64,000 nt of DNA from Euzebya tangerina (GTDB lineage: Bacteria; Actinomycetota; Nitriliruptoria; Euzebyales; Euzebyaceae). A model generated the notes under the pieces. It was not told the origin of the DNA. It saw nothing but the letters and a program-made list of their open reading frames with translations, and made no database searches. Shown here in pieces: positions 48,101 to 54,844 of the stretch; position 1 is the first letter of the stretch, and every line of letters starts with the position of its first letter. The position numbers were made by a program, and so were the translations under genes. The stretch spans positions 186,001 to 250,000 of the forward strand of contig NZ_PPDK01000002.1 in NCBI RefSeq assembly GCF_003074135.1. The letters are read 5' to 3'.

Positions 48101-48472
48101 GACACGAGCAACGACACGCTGTTCGCGATCGGTGGTCCGGCCGTGGCGGCCGTCCCGGGTGCCACTCCGGTCCAGGGAGCGAACCGGGTGGACACCGCAG
48201 TCGAGGTCGCCACGACGTTCTTCGAGGCGCCACCCGTCGCGGGCATCGCCACGGAGGGTGCCTTCCCGGACGCCCTTGCCGGCGGCGTTGTCGTCTCGGC
48301 CCAGGGTGGCCCGCTGCTCCTGTCGGGCAGCGAGGCGCTCAGCGCGTCGGTCGCCGCCTACTTCGAGGCGACGCCGAGCATCGGGACGGTCACCATCTTC
48401 GGTGGGGTCGATGCGCTGTCTGAAGCGGTGCAGGACGGAGTGCGGGAGAGCTTCCCGACCAGCTCCCCGTAG
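45200..48472 (+). CDS. Secreted beta-helix protein with C-terminal CWB2 repeats
   Basis: The 1090-residue protein has a signal peptide ending ATPAAAA, then a CSLRAAIQEAN motif that begins many right-handed beta-helix surface proteins, then ~600 residues of repeats rich in Gly, Asn, Thr and Asp (GNGGAIHSG, GGAIFNQGAG). Three CWB2 modules (residues ~785-1090) close it, each opened by a motif such as VQGEDRIATAIA, GLNRFDTAVIIA, or GANRVDTAVEVA, which tie it to the cell wall. ATG 45200 is preceded by AGGAG at 45187-45191. No catalytic residues are evident; adhesion or polysaccharide binding is possible. Confidence 0.88.
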   Translation: MSRTLPIHRPGLVITTLGVALMALVWLATPAAAATFDVDTALDTVDASPGDGDCADAMDNCSLRAAIQEANALPGADTVTLGEDETYALTIIGSGEEIAGTGDLDITSEITLTGNGSTIDATVIGDRAVDLIAGDAVITDLTITGGAAGVAPDDRGGAIRADADSTLDISASTLIGNTAPLAGGGIENTGGTVTVTDTDFSDNVATGVPAAGNGGAVHAAGGSTTITGGTVQDNTAVEGAGLWLAAGTMDVDGVTFTQNTTTGTEADMGGGAIFNQAGGTISVTDSSFDSNTATNGAASGGAIILVDDGTSITVTDSSFDDNAANRAGGAIEVAAGTSATIIDSDFTANDVAAGANPGNGGAIHSGNGTVSVTGGTAAGNTATEGGAFWNSTGDFVVEAVTFDGNTTAGTAADMGGGAIFNQGAGTVAVEGSNFTGNTATEGAASGGAIIVVDDGSTVTVEGSTFDGNSANRAGGAIEVAAGSILDVSNSTFDSNDVAVGANPGNGGAIHSGGGTVSVFGGSADDNTAIEGGAFWNAAGTFAVDAVIFTGNVGTGDEADNGGGALFNQGAGTMTVVNSTFDANLATGAAGSGGAVLNLNNEGQEGDSVMSIEDSSFDANVAARAGGAIENAGSVMDISDTDFSGNDVAEAAAPGNGGAIHDGGGTVTVTGGSADGNTAVEGGGFWTSGTMVVTGTTLTGNTGAAGGALYIEEGGQLTLDGVRASANDATDGDGNALFDAGGNDTATDTVLTSQAPATGLTCNELVETDLGGNADDDGSCFDQAIVVDRVQGEDRIATAIAASQASFDDGEASAVVLTRADVFADALAGTPLAVQENGPLLLSGQDSLDSATETEIQRVLDSDGTVYLLGGTDALSEQVEADVTALGTDVVRYGGLNRFDTAVIIASDGLDEPDLNLLADGEGFADAVSSGAAAAANDGAVLLTSGDVLPPETEAYLATIDPGSDSDTDTSNDTLFAIGGPAVAAVPGATPVQGANRVDTAVEVATTFFEAPPVAGIATEGAFPDALAGGVVVSAQGGPLLLSGSEALSASVAAYFEATPSIGTVTIFGGVDALSEAVQDGVRESFPTSSP
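45833..47270 (+). repeat. Intragenic tandem repeats, period 438-450 nt
   Basis: The codons for GNGG-A-(I/V)-H recur at 45833, 46271, 46709 and 47159, that is at spacings of 438, 438 and 450 nt (146, 146 and 150 codons). Each unit repeats the same order of GGAIFNQ-, ASGGAI- and NRAGGAIE-type strands. The long open frame on the opposite strand is a by-product of this repetition. Confidence 0.8.
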
Positions 48473-48505
48473 CGCCGGCCGCTGACTGAGCGACCGACGC
48501 AAGCC

Positions 48506-48534
48506 GACGGCCCACCGGCAACCGGTGGGCCGTC
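48506..48534. terminator. Bidirectional hairpin between the beta-helix and anti-sigma genes
   Basis: A perfect 13-bp stem (48506-48518 with 48522-48534) with a CAA loop lies 34 nt after the beta-helix gene and 40 nt after the end of the anti-sigma gene on the other strand. No T-run on the plus strand. It fits a shared terminator for the two convergent genes. Confidence 0.7.
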
Positions 48535-48573
48535 GTGCGTGGTCGCCCTGGTGCGAGCCCTCCCGGGGTTCGC

Positions 48574-49263
48574 TCAGCTCAGCTCGCTGCGGAGCACGGT
48601 CGCGCCGTCGGGACCCTGAACCACCAGGCCCGTGACGGCCTCGCGGAGGATGGCGGCGTTCATCCGGCAGATCACCGGCTCCTCGGCGCCGAGGAACGAG
48701 CCGGCCTCGACCGGCTGCCCGTCCTGGTCGAGGAACGCGACCTGGTACACGCCACCGGGGGCGACGTCGGTGACGGTCATCACGAGCTCGGTCCCCCAGG
48801 TGTGGTTGATCAGATCCGCCTCGACCACCTCGATGTCCTCGATGACCGTGAAGGAGATGGCTTCCAGGGGCGGCTCGGCCGGAGCGGGTGCGCTCAGCCG
48901 GCCAGCGCCGAACACCACCACGATCGCCGCGGCTGCAGCGGCGGTCGCCGCAAGCCTCCGCCAGCCTTGGCGGCGCTCGTATCGGCGGATGGTCGCCATC
49001 ACCCGCTCCTCCGCACCAGCCGGGGGTTGAGGCGGCTCCTGGCCGATCATCGCGGGATCGGCGAGCGGAAGCGCGGCGGCAGCCTCTTCGGTCTGGCGGA
49101 GCAGGATCTCGACGAGTTCGGAGTTCTCGACGGCAAGTCGGACGCGGGCTTCATCGGCAGGGTCGAGCTTGCCCAAGGCGTACAGGCCGAGCAGATCGAC
49201 CACCTCGCGGACGTCCTGGGACAGGAACGGCGGCTCCTCCGAGGGGGGTGGCACGTCGTTCAC
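48574..49263 (-). CDS. Anti-sigma factor (RskA-like, without zinc motif)
   Basis: The N-terminal ~85 residues (REVVDLLGLYALGKLDPADEARVRLAVEN) follow the anti-sigma domain pattern but lack the H-x3-C-x2-C zinc ligands of ZAS proteins. A single membrane helix (LAATAAAAAAIVVVFGAGR, ~residues 105-125) leads to an extracytoplasmic RskA-type beta domain (AISFTVIEDIEVVEADL ... GGVYQVAFLDQDGQPVEAG). The GTG at 49263 overlaps the sigma gene stop by 4 nt (GTGA), the typical arrangement. It would hold the sigma factor at the membrane until regulated proteolysis. Confidence 0.85.
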   Translation of the reverse strand: MNDVPPPSEEPPFLSQDVREVVDLLGLYALGKLDPADEARVRLAVENSELVEILLRQTEEAAAALPLADPAMIGQEPPQPPAGAEERVMATIRRYERRQGWRRLAATAAAAAAIVVVFGAGRLSAPAPAEPPLEAISFTVIEDIEVVEADLINHTWGTELVMTVTDVAPGGVYQVAFLDQDGQPVEAGSFLGAEEPVICRMNAAILREAVTGLVVQGPDGATVLRSELS

Positions 49264-49760
49264 TCCCGCCACCCCATCTCCTCGAGCGCGAGGCGCAGGG
49301 CGCGCAGCCCGTAGAAGACCCGACTACGAACCGTACCGACCGGCAGGCTGAGTTCGTCGGCAACTGCCTTCGCGGGTCGGTCCCGGTAGTAGACCTCGAC
49401 CAGTGCCTCCCGGTGGGCGGGAGACAGTCGAGCCAGGGCCTCCTCGACCTGGAAGGACCGGAGCACCGAATCGGCGTGGTCCTCGATGGATTCGGCCCGG
49501 TCGGTCAGGTCCACGATCTGGTCGCGCACGGAGCGTCGGCGGAGGGTGTCGATGATGACGTTGCGAGCGATGGAGAAGAGCCAGGTCCGCAGCGAGGCGA
49601 GGTTCGGGTCGAAGCGGTCTCTGGCCCTCCAGGCGCGGAGGAAGGTCTCCTGCACCACCTCCTCGGCCACTCCCACATCGCTCAGCTGACGATACGCCAG
49701 CCGGTACAGCTCTGCGCCGTGGGCTGCCACAGCCTGCCGCAGGTCCTTGGAGGAGGACAT
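49260..49760 (-). CDS. ECF RNA polymerase sigma factor
   Basis: The 166 residues contain sigma region 2 (AYRQLSDVGVAEEVVQETFLRAWRARDRFDP and LRTWLFSIARNVIIDTLRRR) and region 4 (LARLSPAHREALVEVYYRDRPAKAVADELSLPVGTVRSRVFYGLRALR), with nothing between them, so it is a minimal ECF factor close to the SigK/RskA-associated group. ATG 49760 begins MSSSKDLRQAV; no strong ribosome site precedes it, and the frame remains open to 49982, so a longer start is possible. It is coupled to the anti-sigma gene. The sensed stress is unknown; the neighbouring surface protein is a possible target. Confidence 0.88.
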   Translation of the reverse strand: MSSSKDLRQAVAAHGAELYRLAYRQLSDVGVAEEVVQETFLRAWRARDRFDPNLASLRTWLFSIARNVIIDTLRRRSVRDQIVDLTDRAESIEDHADSVLRSFQVEEALARLSPAHREALVEVYYRDRPAKAVADELSLPVGTVRSRVFYGLRALRLALEEMGWRE

Positions 49761-50089
49761 GACCGGTTTTCCGGCCGGGCGCGGCCGAGCCGGTGGATCC
49801 GGTGCCGATTGATCCGCGCGTGCAGCGTCGGCGGTTTCCTCAGCTCTCGAGGCTGCCGGCCCGTGGATGGCATGCAGGGTCCAGGCGTGTTTGGACGTGA
49901 CCACGAGGGGCGAGCTCCGTTCCTGTCGACTCCCGGCAGGCAGCGCGCTGGTCGCGCGGGTGCACCACTGGGTTCGGTGCACGGGGCCACCCGGATTGCC
50001 GAAGGTTCCCCCCGTCAGAGCGACGGGTATTCAGTGGCGTCAGGCATCGGGCCGCCGCGCGGCCGGACTGGCGGGCACACTACGGCGTC
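49761..50089. other. 329-nt region between sigma and pgsA genes
   Basis: The region holds the divergent promoters of the sigma gene (minus) and pgsA (plus). Next to the sigma ATG is an inverted repeat, CCGG-TTTT-CCGG, at 49763-49774, which could be an operator. I found no convincing ECF-type -35/-10 pair. Nothing else recognisable is seen. Confidence 0.35.
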
Positions 50090-50674
50090 GTGGCGGACCA
50101 ACCCTCACCCTTCAACCTCGCGAACGCGTTCACGTTCCTGCGGGTGCTGCTGGTCCCCGTCATCGGCTACCTGCTCTTCGTCAGCGCTGCCGACGATCCC
50201 GGCACGACATCGTCGGCCCGCTGGTGGGCCTTCGGGATCTTCGTCTTCGCCGCCCTCACCGACTCGATCGACGGCTGGCTGGCCCGCCGGCTCGTCGGCG
50301 TCACCGACTGGGGGAAGCTGGCCGACCCTCTGGCCGACAAGCTGCTCATCATCGGGTCACTGGCGATCCTGGCCTTCTTCCGCGAGCTGCCCTGGTGGGC
50401 GGTCGTGGTCATCGTCCTGCGCGAGGTGGCGGTGACGGTCCAGCGCACGCAGCTCCTCCGCAATCACGGCGTGGTGGTGGCCGCCTCGATCTGGGGGAAG
50501 GTCAAGACGGTCACGCAGGTCGTCGCCGTGACGCTGTACCTGTATCCCGACGTGCCTGCGATCGCCCGGCAGACCTCGCTCGCCATCGCCGTGCTGGCGA
50601 CCATCGTCAGCGGCGCCGAGTACTTCCGCCGCGTCCGTCGGCTGCAGGCCAACCTGCCCTCCGCCACGGCGTGA
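50090..50674 (+). CDS. pgsA: CDP-diacylglycerol-glycerol-3-phosphate 3-phosphatidyltransferase
   Basis: The 194-residue protein carries the CDP-alcohol phosphotransferase motif D-G-x2-A-R-x8-G-x3-D-x3-D (DGWLARRLVGVTDWGKLADPLADK near residues 63-87) and several helices (LVIIGSLAILAFF-type, WWAVVVIVLREVAV). It makes phosphatidylglycerol phosphate or a related phospholipid in the membrane. GTG 50090 is used. It lies next to cinA, the usual actinobacterial order; the rimO-pgsA neighbourhood is split here by the surface protein and sigma genes. Confidence 0.93.
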   Translation: MADQPSPFNLANAFTFLRVLLVPVIGYLLFVSAADDPGTTSSARWWAFGIFVFAALTDSIDGWLARRLVGVTDWGKLADPLADKLLIIGSLAILAFFRELPWWAVVVIVLREVAVTVQRTQLLRNHGVVVAASIWGKVKTVTQVVAVTLYLYPDVPAIARQTSLAIAVLATIVSGAEYFRRVRRLQANLPSATA

Positions 50675-50726
50675 CGCCACGTCCAGCCGACCACCCTGCC
50701 GATCAACCAGCCGAAAGCCGTCCCCT

Positions 50727-51983
50727 GTGAGAGCCCACATCATCGCCATCGGCAACGAGTTGCTGCTCGGCGACAACACCGACACCAACTCCGCCTGGAT
50801 CTCCCGACGGCTCGCCGAGATCGGGATCGAGGTCGTCCGGCACACCTCGGTCAGCGACGGGATCGACGACATGCGCGAGGTGATCAGTTCGGCGGTTGCG
50901 TCAGCGGACGTGGTGCTGACCACCGGCGGGCTGGGCCCGACCCAGGACGACCTGACGAAGGTGGCCCTGGCCCAGGTCGGGGGTGTGTCGTCGCACCTCG
51001 ATGAGGCGATGGCCGACGAGATCGCCGCCTACTTCGCCTCGCGTGGCTACGAGATGACCGCCAACAACCTGCAGCAGGCTGAGCTGCCGGAGGGTGCCTG
51101 GTGGCTGACCCGTGTCGGCACCGCGCCCGGTGTGGGGATGGAGGTCGGGGAGGCGGTGGTCTTCTGCATGCCCGGCGTGCCTCGTGAGATGAAGGAGATG
51201 ATGGATCAGGACGTCATCCCGGACCTGGTCAGGCGGGCCGACGCGGCCGTCACCGTCACCCGCATCGTGCGGACCAGCGGCATCGGAGAGGCGACGGTCG
51301 CCGCCACGCTGGCCGACCTGGCGGAGGAGATCGAGCGGGACGGCCAGGTGACGCTGGCCTTCCTGGCCTCGCGGGGGGAGACCCGGGTCAAGCTCACGGC
51401 CACGGCCGGGACCCGTGAGGCAGCCTCGGCCATGGTGGTCCCGCTGGCGGATCGGGCGGCTGGCCTGCTCGGGGAGGCCGCCATCGGCTTCGACGACGAG
51501 GGCGTGGAGTTCGACATCGGTCGACGGCTGGTCGCGGCCGAGATGACGGTCGCCGTGGCCGAGTCGATGACCGGCGGGGGAGTTGGGACCCGTCTGGTCA
51601 CCGTCCCCGGTGCCTCGAATTGGTTCCGGGGCGGGCTGATCACCTACGCCACGGCGACGAAGGTGTCCCTGGCCGGGCTGGACGGTGCGCGCGTGGAGCG
51701 GGAGGGGCCGGTGTCGGAGTGGACCGCTCGGTCCCTCGCCGCGGCCGCGGCCGATCGTCTCGGTGCCGACCTCGGGTTGTCGATCGTCGGTGTCGCCGGT
51801 CCTGACCCGCAGGGCGGCCAGCCGGTTGGGACCATCTGGATCGGGACGGCCGGGCCGGATGGCCTCGCCCGGGCCAAGGCGATCACCGTCCCGGGTCGGG
51901 GGCGCACCGATGTCCAGGAGTTCGGGGTGGCGGTTGCACTGAACGCGCTGCACCGATTCGTGCGGCGGTTGACCGCCGGCTGA
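50727..51983 (+). CDS. cinA: CinA family protein, nicotinamide-nucleotide amidohydrolase
   Basis: The protein has an N-terminal MoaB/MogA-like competence domain (IGNELLLGDNTDTNSAWISRRL, TGGLGPTQDDLTKV, FCMPGVPREM) and a C-terminal deamidase domain (VAVAESMTGGGVGTRLVTVPGASNWFRGGLITYATATK, GVAGPDPQGGQPVGTIWIG) that hydrolyses NMN to nicotinate mononucleotide. 418 residues is full length. GTG 50727 follows pgsA at 52 nt. It is usually close to recA, as here. Confidence 0.94.
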   Translation: MRAHIIAIGNELLLGDNTDTNSAWISRRLAEIGIEVVRHTSVSDGIDDMREVISSAVASADVVLTTGGLGPTQDDLTKVALAQVGGVSSHLDEAMADEIAAYFASRGYEMTANNLQQAELPEGAWWLTRVGTAPGVGMEVGEAVVFCMPGVPREMKEMMDQDVIPDLVRRADAAVTVTRIVRTSGIGEATVAATLADLAEEIERDGQVTLAFLASRGETRVKLTATAGTREAASAMVVPLADRAAGLLGEAAIGFDDEGVEFDIGRRLVAAEMTVAVAESMTGGGVGTRLVTVPGASNWFRGGLITYATATKVSLAGLDGARVEREGPVSEWTARSLAAAAADRLGADLGLSIVGVAGPDPQGGQPVGTIWIGTAGPDGLARAKAITVPGRGRTDVQEFGVAVALNALHRFVRRLTAG

Positions 51984-52014
51984 CGCACCGGCTGACGCCC
52001 GGAGGTCGAGGAGA

Positions 52015-52036
52015 TGTCACAGGGGACCAGTATCGT
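52015..52036 (+). promoter_or_regulatory. Damage-type promoter upstream of 52092 gene (TGTCACAG-N8-TATCGT)
   Basis: TGTCACAG at 52015-52022 and TATCGT at 52031-52036 are 8 nt apart, as in the recA and HNH promoters. A start of transcription near 52043 would give a leader of ~50 nt for the next gene. Confidence 0.55.
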
Positions 52037-52091
52037 CATGTGCCACGACGAACTACAGTGATGTGACTACACTTCTGGAAGGCGATCATTG

Positions 52092-52490
52092 ATGGCACTG
52101 GGAACCCTCACCGCACCGTCTCGACCGGAGCGGTTGCCGGTTGGCTCCGATGGGCAGCTCAGCGCGCTGGAGGAGCAGCTCCGCTGGTGCCGGCGCGCAC
52201 TCCAGGCCGCGATGCAGGACACCTCGAACGCGATGCGCAGCGAGCAGCTCAGCGATCGGGAGCGGTGGTCCCACGTCCGAGGTCTCCGGACACTGGCCTG
52301 GAAGGTGGTGCGGGAGGTCTTGCCGCTCACGGAGCGAATCCCCACAGGACTTCGTGGCAGCACGGCCCACACCGAGTGCCTGCGCGTGGCACACGCGCTG
52401 CGTCGTGACGCCGAGGCGGCGCTGGCCACCAACACCAACTTCACGGTCGACCTGCTGAACGGGCACACCCTCCCCGGTCGGACCTGGTGA
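52092..52490 (+). CDS. Hypothetical protein upstream of recA
   Basis: The 132-residue protein is largely helical (QLSALEEQLRWCRRALQAAM; RERWSHVRGLRTLAWKVVREVLPLTERI; ECLRVAHALRRDAEAAL) and soluble. I do not recognise a family. ATG 52092 has GGAAGG 9 nt upstream. In many actinobacteria this slot between cinA and recA holds the XRE-type regulator ClgR; this protein lacks an obvious helix-turn-helix and is not ClgR. It carries the damage-type promoter shared with recA, so I infer a role in the DNA-damage response or its regulation. Confidence 0.7.
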   Translation: MALGTLTAPSRPERLPVGSDGQLSALEEQLRWCRRALQAAMQDTSNAMRSEQLSDRERWSHVRGLRTLAWKVVREVLPLTERIPTGLRGSTAHTECLRVAHALRRDAEAALATNTNFTVDLLNGHTLPGRTW

Positions 52491-52524
52491 ACCCATCGAC
52501 GGTACGACATCGGTTGCTCGCCAT

Positions 52525-52540
52525 TCGAACAATTGTTCGA
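52525..52540. promoter_or_regulatory. LexA box in the recA promoter
   Basis: TCGAAC-AATT-GTTCGA is a perfect palindrome and a full match to the actinobacterial SOS box TCGAAC-N4-GTTCGA. It lies 144 nt upstream of the recA ATG, upstream of the damage-type promoter at 52596, so recA has LexA-dependent and LexA-independent control. Confidence 0.9.
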
Positions 52541-52595
52541 TAGGCTGTTGACGACCGACGCTCGTCCACAGGCGGACGCTCCGCCGAGGGCCTGA

Positions 52596-52617
52596 TGTCA
52601 CACCCCGCTCGTACTGT
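52596..52617 (+). promoter_or_regulatory. Damage-type promoter of recA (TGTCACAC-N8-TACTGT)
   Basis: TGTCACAC at 52596-52603 and TACTGT at 52612-52617 are separated by 8 nt. The layout matches the mycobacterial recA P1 (RecA-NDp) architecture; the -33 element differs from the classical TGTCAGTG in its last three bases. Confidence 0.65.
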
Positions 52618-52683
52618 CCCTCACACGCGTTCATCCGGCTAGACCAGACCCACACACCAGCCACACACCAGGAGACACCGGCA

Positions 52684-53724
52684 ATGGCAGCATCAGATCG
52701 TGAGAAGGCGCTCGACGTCGCACTCGGGGCCATCGAGAAGCAGTTCGGCAAGGGCGCGATCATGCGCATGGGAGAGGGCGTGACCCAGAAGGTCGCCACC
52801 ATCCCCACCGGCGCGATCGGCCTGGACGTGGCCCTGGGGATCGGCGGCTTCCCGCGCGGCCGCGTGTGCGAGATATACGGTCCGGAGAGCTCGGGGAAGA
52901 CGACCGTCGCGCTCCACGCCATCGCCGAGGCACAGAAGCAGGGTGGCATCGCCGCCTTCGTGGACGCCGAGCACGCCTTGGACCCGGTCTACGCGGCGGC
53001 GCTCGGCGTGGACGTGGATGCCCTGTTGGTCTCCCAGCCGGACACCGGTGAGCAGGCGCTCGAGATCACCGACACCCTCGTGCGGTCGGGCGCCATCGAC
53101 CTGTTGGTCGTCGACTCGGTTGCTGCGCTCACGCCCCGTGCCGAGATCGAGGGGGAGATGGGCGACACCCACGTCGGTCTTCAGGCTCGTCTGATGAGCC
53201 AGGCGCTCCGGAAGCTGGCGGGGCACCTCAGCAAGTCCCGCACCTGCTGCATCTTCATCAACCAGCTGCGCGAGAAGATCGGGGTTATGTTCGGTTCACC
53301 TGAGACCACCCCGGGTGGTCGGGCGCTGAAGTTCTACTCCTCCGTGCGGATGGACATCCGCCGGATCGAATCGCTCAAGGACGGGCAGGAGTTCGTCGGC
53401 AACCGCGTGCGCGTGAAGGTCGTGAAGAACAAGCTCGCTCCGCCCTTCCGCAAGGCCGAGTTCGACATCATGTTCGGGGAGGGCATCTCCAAGGAGGGGT
53501 CGCTGCTGGACATGGGCGTCGAGCACGGGCTGATCCGGAAGGCCGGTGCCTGGTACACCTACGACGGCGAGCAGCTGGGGCAGGGACGGGAGAACGCCCG
53601 CAGCTTCCTCCGCGAGCACGCCGACGTCGCCGACGAGATCTACAAGAAGACCACCGAGCTGCTCGGCATGGTCCAGACGGATGTCACCGGCGACGACGCG
53701 CTCGCCGCGCAGGACGAGGAGTAG
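52684..53724 (+). CDS. recA: Recombinase RecA
   Basis: The 346-residue protein has the RecA hallmarks: Walker [10 protein letters not shown] near residue 66, [33 protein letters not shown] (Walker B), loop L2 [22 protein letters not shown] and [16 protein letters not shown]. It forms filaments on ssDNA, exchanges strands and triggers LexA self-cleavage. The C-terminus is acidic. No intein is present, unlike M. tuberculosis. ATG 52684 has AGGAGA 6-12 nt upstream. recX follows at 18 nt. Confidence 0.98.
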   Translation: MAASDREKALDVALGAIEKQFGKGAIMRMGEGVTQKVATIPTGAIGLDVALGIGGFPRGRVCEIYGPESSGKTTVALHAIAEAQKQGGIAAFVDAEHALDPVYAAALGVDVDALLVSQPDTGEQALEITDTLVRSGAIDLLVVDSVAALTPRAEIEGEMGDTHVGLQARLMSQALRKLAGHLSKSRTCCIFINQLREKIGVMFGSPETTPGGRALKFYSSVRMDIRRIESLKDGQEFVGNRVRVKVVKNKLAPPFRKAEFDIMFGEGISKEGSLLDMGVEHGLIRKAGAWYTYDGEQLGQGRENARSFLREHADVADEIYKKTTELLGMVQTDVTGDDALAAQDEE

Positions 53725-53742
53725 GTCGGCCGGCGCCGCTGG

Positions 53743-54333
53743 ATGCCGATGGGCGACGTCGACTTGGACGAGCTCCGCGCGCTGGTCGCGGGGGCCGGGA
53801 CCGCGGAGCAGGCCCGGGAGGGCCAAGAGGGCGAGGAGCAGCAGTCCGATCTGCCTGAGGGCGGCTCGAAGGCGCTGTCCTTCCTCATCCGATCAGCATC
53901 CCGTCGGCCGCTGACCACCGCAGAGGCTCGGGACAAGCTCATCGGGCGTGACCACCCCGCCGAGGTCGCCGATGCGGTCGTCCGGCGGGCTATTGCCATG
54001 AAGGTCCTGGACGACCACGCATTCGCGCAGGCCTGGGTGAACGATCGGGGGGTGAACCGCGGGTACGGTCGTCGCCGCCTCGAGCGAGAGCTGCGCAAGC
54101 GCAAGCTCGACGACGCGGTGATCGACCAGGCCCTCGCGCTGCTCGACGAGGTGGATGAGACCGCGCAGGCCACCGAGCTCGCCCGGAAGCGGGCGCAGGG
54201 CATGCCGGCCACCCTCGAGCCGGCCAAGGTGGCGAACCGGCTGGTGGGCTACCTGGTGAGACGGGGTTTCGCCAGCGACATCGCTCACCAGGTCGCCCGG
54301 CGGGTGACCGCCATGGACCGCGACTGGGACTGA
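53743..54333 (+). CDS. recX: Regulatory protein RecX
   Basis: RecX binds and limits RecA filaments. The 196 residues have an acidic, variable N-terminal ~45 residues, then three three-helix repeats: ALSFLIRSASRRPLTTAEARDKLIGR, HAFAQAWVNDRGVNRGYGRRRLERELRKRKLDD, and a final VANRLVGYLVRRGFASDIAHQVARRV. Start ATG 53743 is used; ATG 53749 is equally likely. Co-transcribed with recA. Confidence 0.93.
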   Translation: MPMGDVDLDELRALVAGAGTAEQAREGQEGEEQQSDLPEGGSKALSFLIRSASRRPLTTAEARDKLIGRDHPAEVADAVVRRAIAMKVLDDHAFAQAWVNDRGVNRGYGRRRLERELRKRKLDDAVIDQALALLDEVDETAQATELARKRAQGMPATLEPAKVANRLVGYLVRRGFASDIAHQVARRVTAMDRDWD

Positions 54334-54530
54334 AGCGCTCCAACCGGCCCAGAGCGTCGCGGCCCGGGGTGGGGCCAAGCGGTCAGGGGTGTGGTCGTGG
54401 CGCTGCTCGGTCGTGGTGGGTGCACTTCTCGCTCCTCAGAGGTGGGCAGTCCACCCACTGGTGTTGGGCCCCGGCTGTGCAGGGCGTATCCTGCGACAAC
54501 GCCTCACCCGCTCGAGAAGGACTCCCGAAC

Positions 54531-54824
54531 GTGACTGTCTTCCAGGTCTGGATGCTCATCGGACTGCCTGCGCTGGCGCTGGCTGCCGCCATGTTCATCC
54601 GCCGTTCCTCGTGGCGCGCCTACGTCGGCTACGCCGCGCTCCTGCTCGGGTTTGCCGGCGTCGCGGTCTACGACCGGATGAGCGCCGGCGTCTTCGGCGG
54701 GCTGGCTGCGTTGTTCTTCGCCGCCGGTCGCGGCGGCAGCATGGAGCGGATCGATCTCCGCGAGAACGAGGAGGGTGTCCCAGACGCCTCCCTCACCCCC
54801 GCCCGTCGGAGCGGCAACGCCTGA
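54531..54824 (+). CDS. Small membrane protein
   Basis: The 97-residue protein has three hydrophobic segments (QVWMLIGLPALALAAAMFI, YVGYAALLLGFAGVAVYD, GVFGGLAALFFAAG) and a polar acidic tail. Small proteins of this type sit between recX and miaB in several actinobacteria; no function is known. GTG 54531 is preceded by GAAGGA 11 nt upstream; the longer frame upstream is not conserved-looking. miaB follows 20 nt downstream. Confidence 0.7.
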   Translation: MTVFQVWMLIGLPALALAAAMFIRRSSWRAYVGYAALLLGFAGVAVYDRMSAGVFGGLAALFFAAGRGGSMERIDLRENEEGVPDASLTPARRSGNA

Positions 54825-54844
54825 GGCCACCTACCGTCTAGTCC

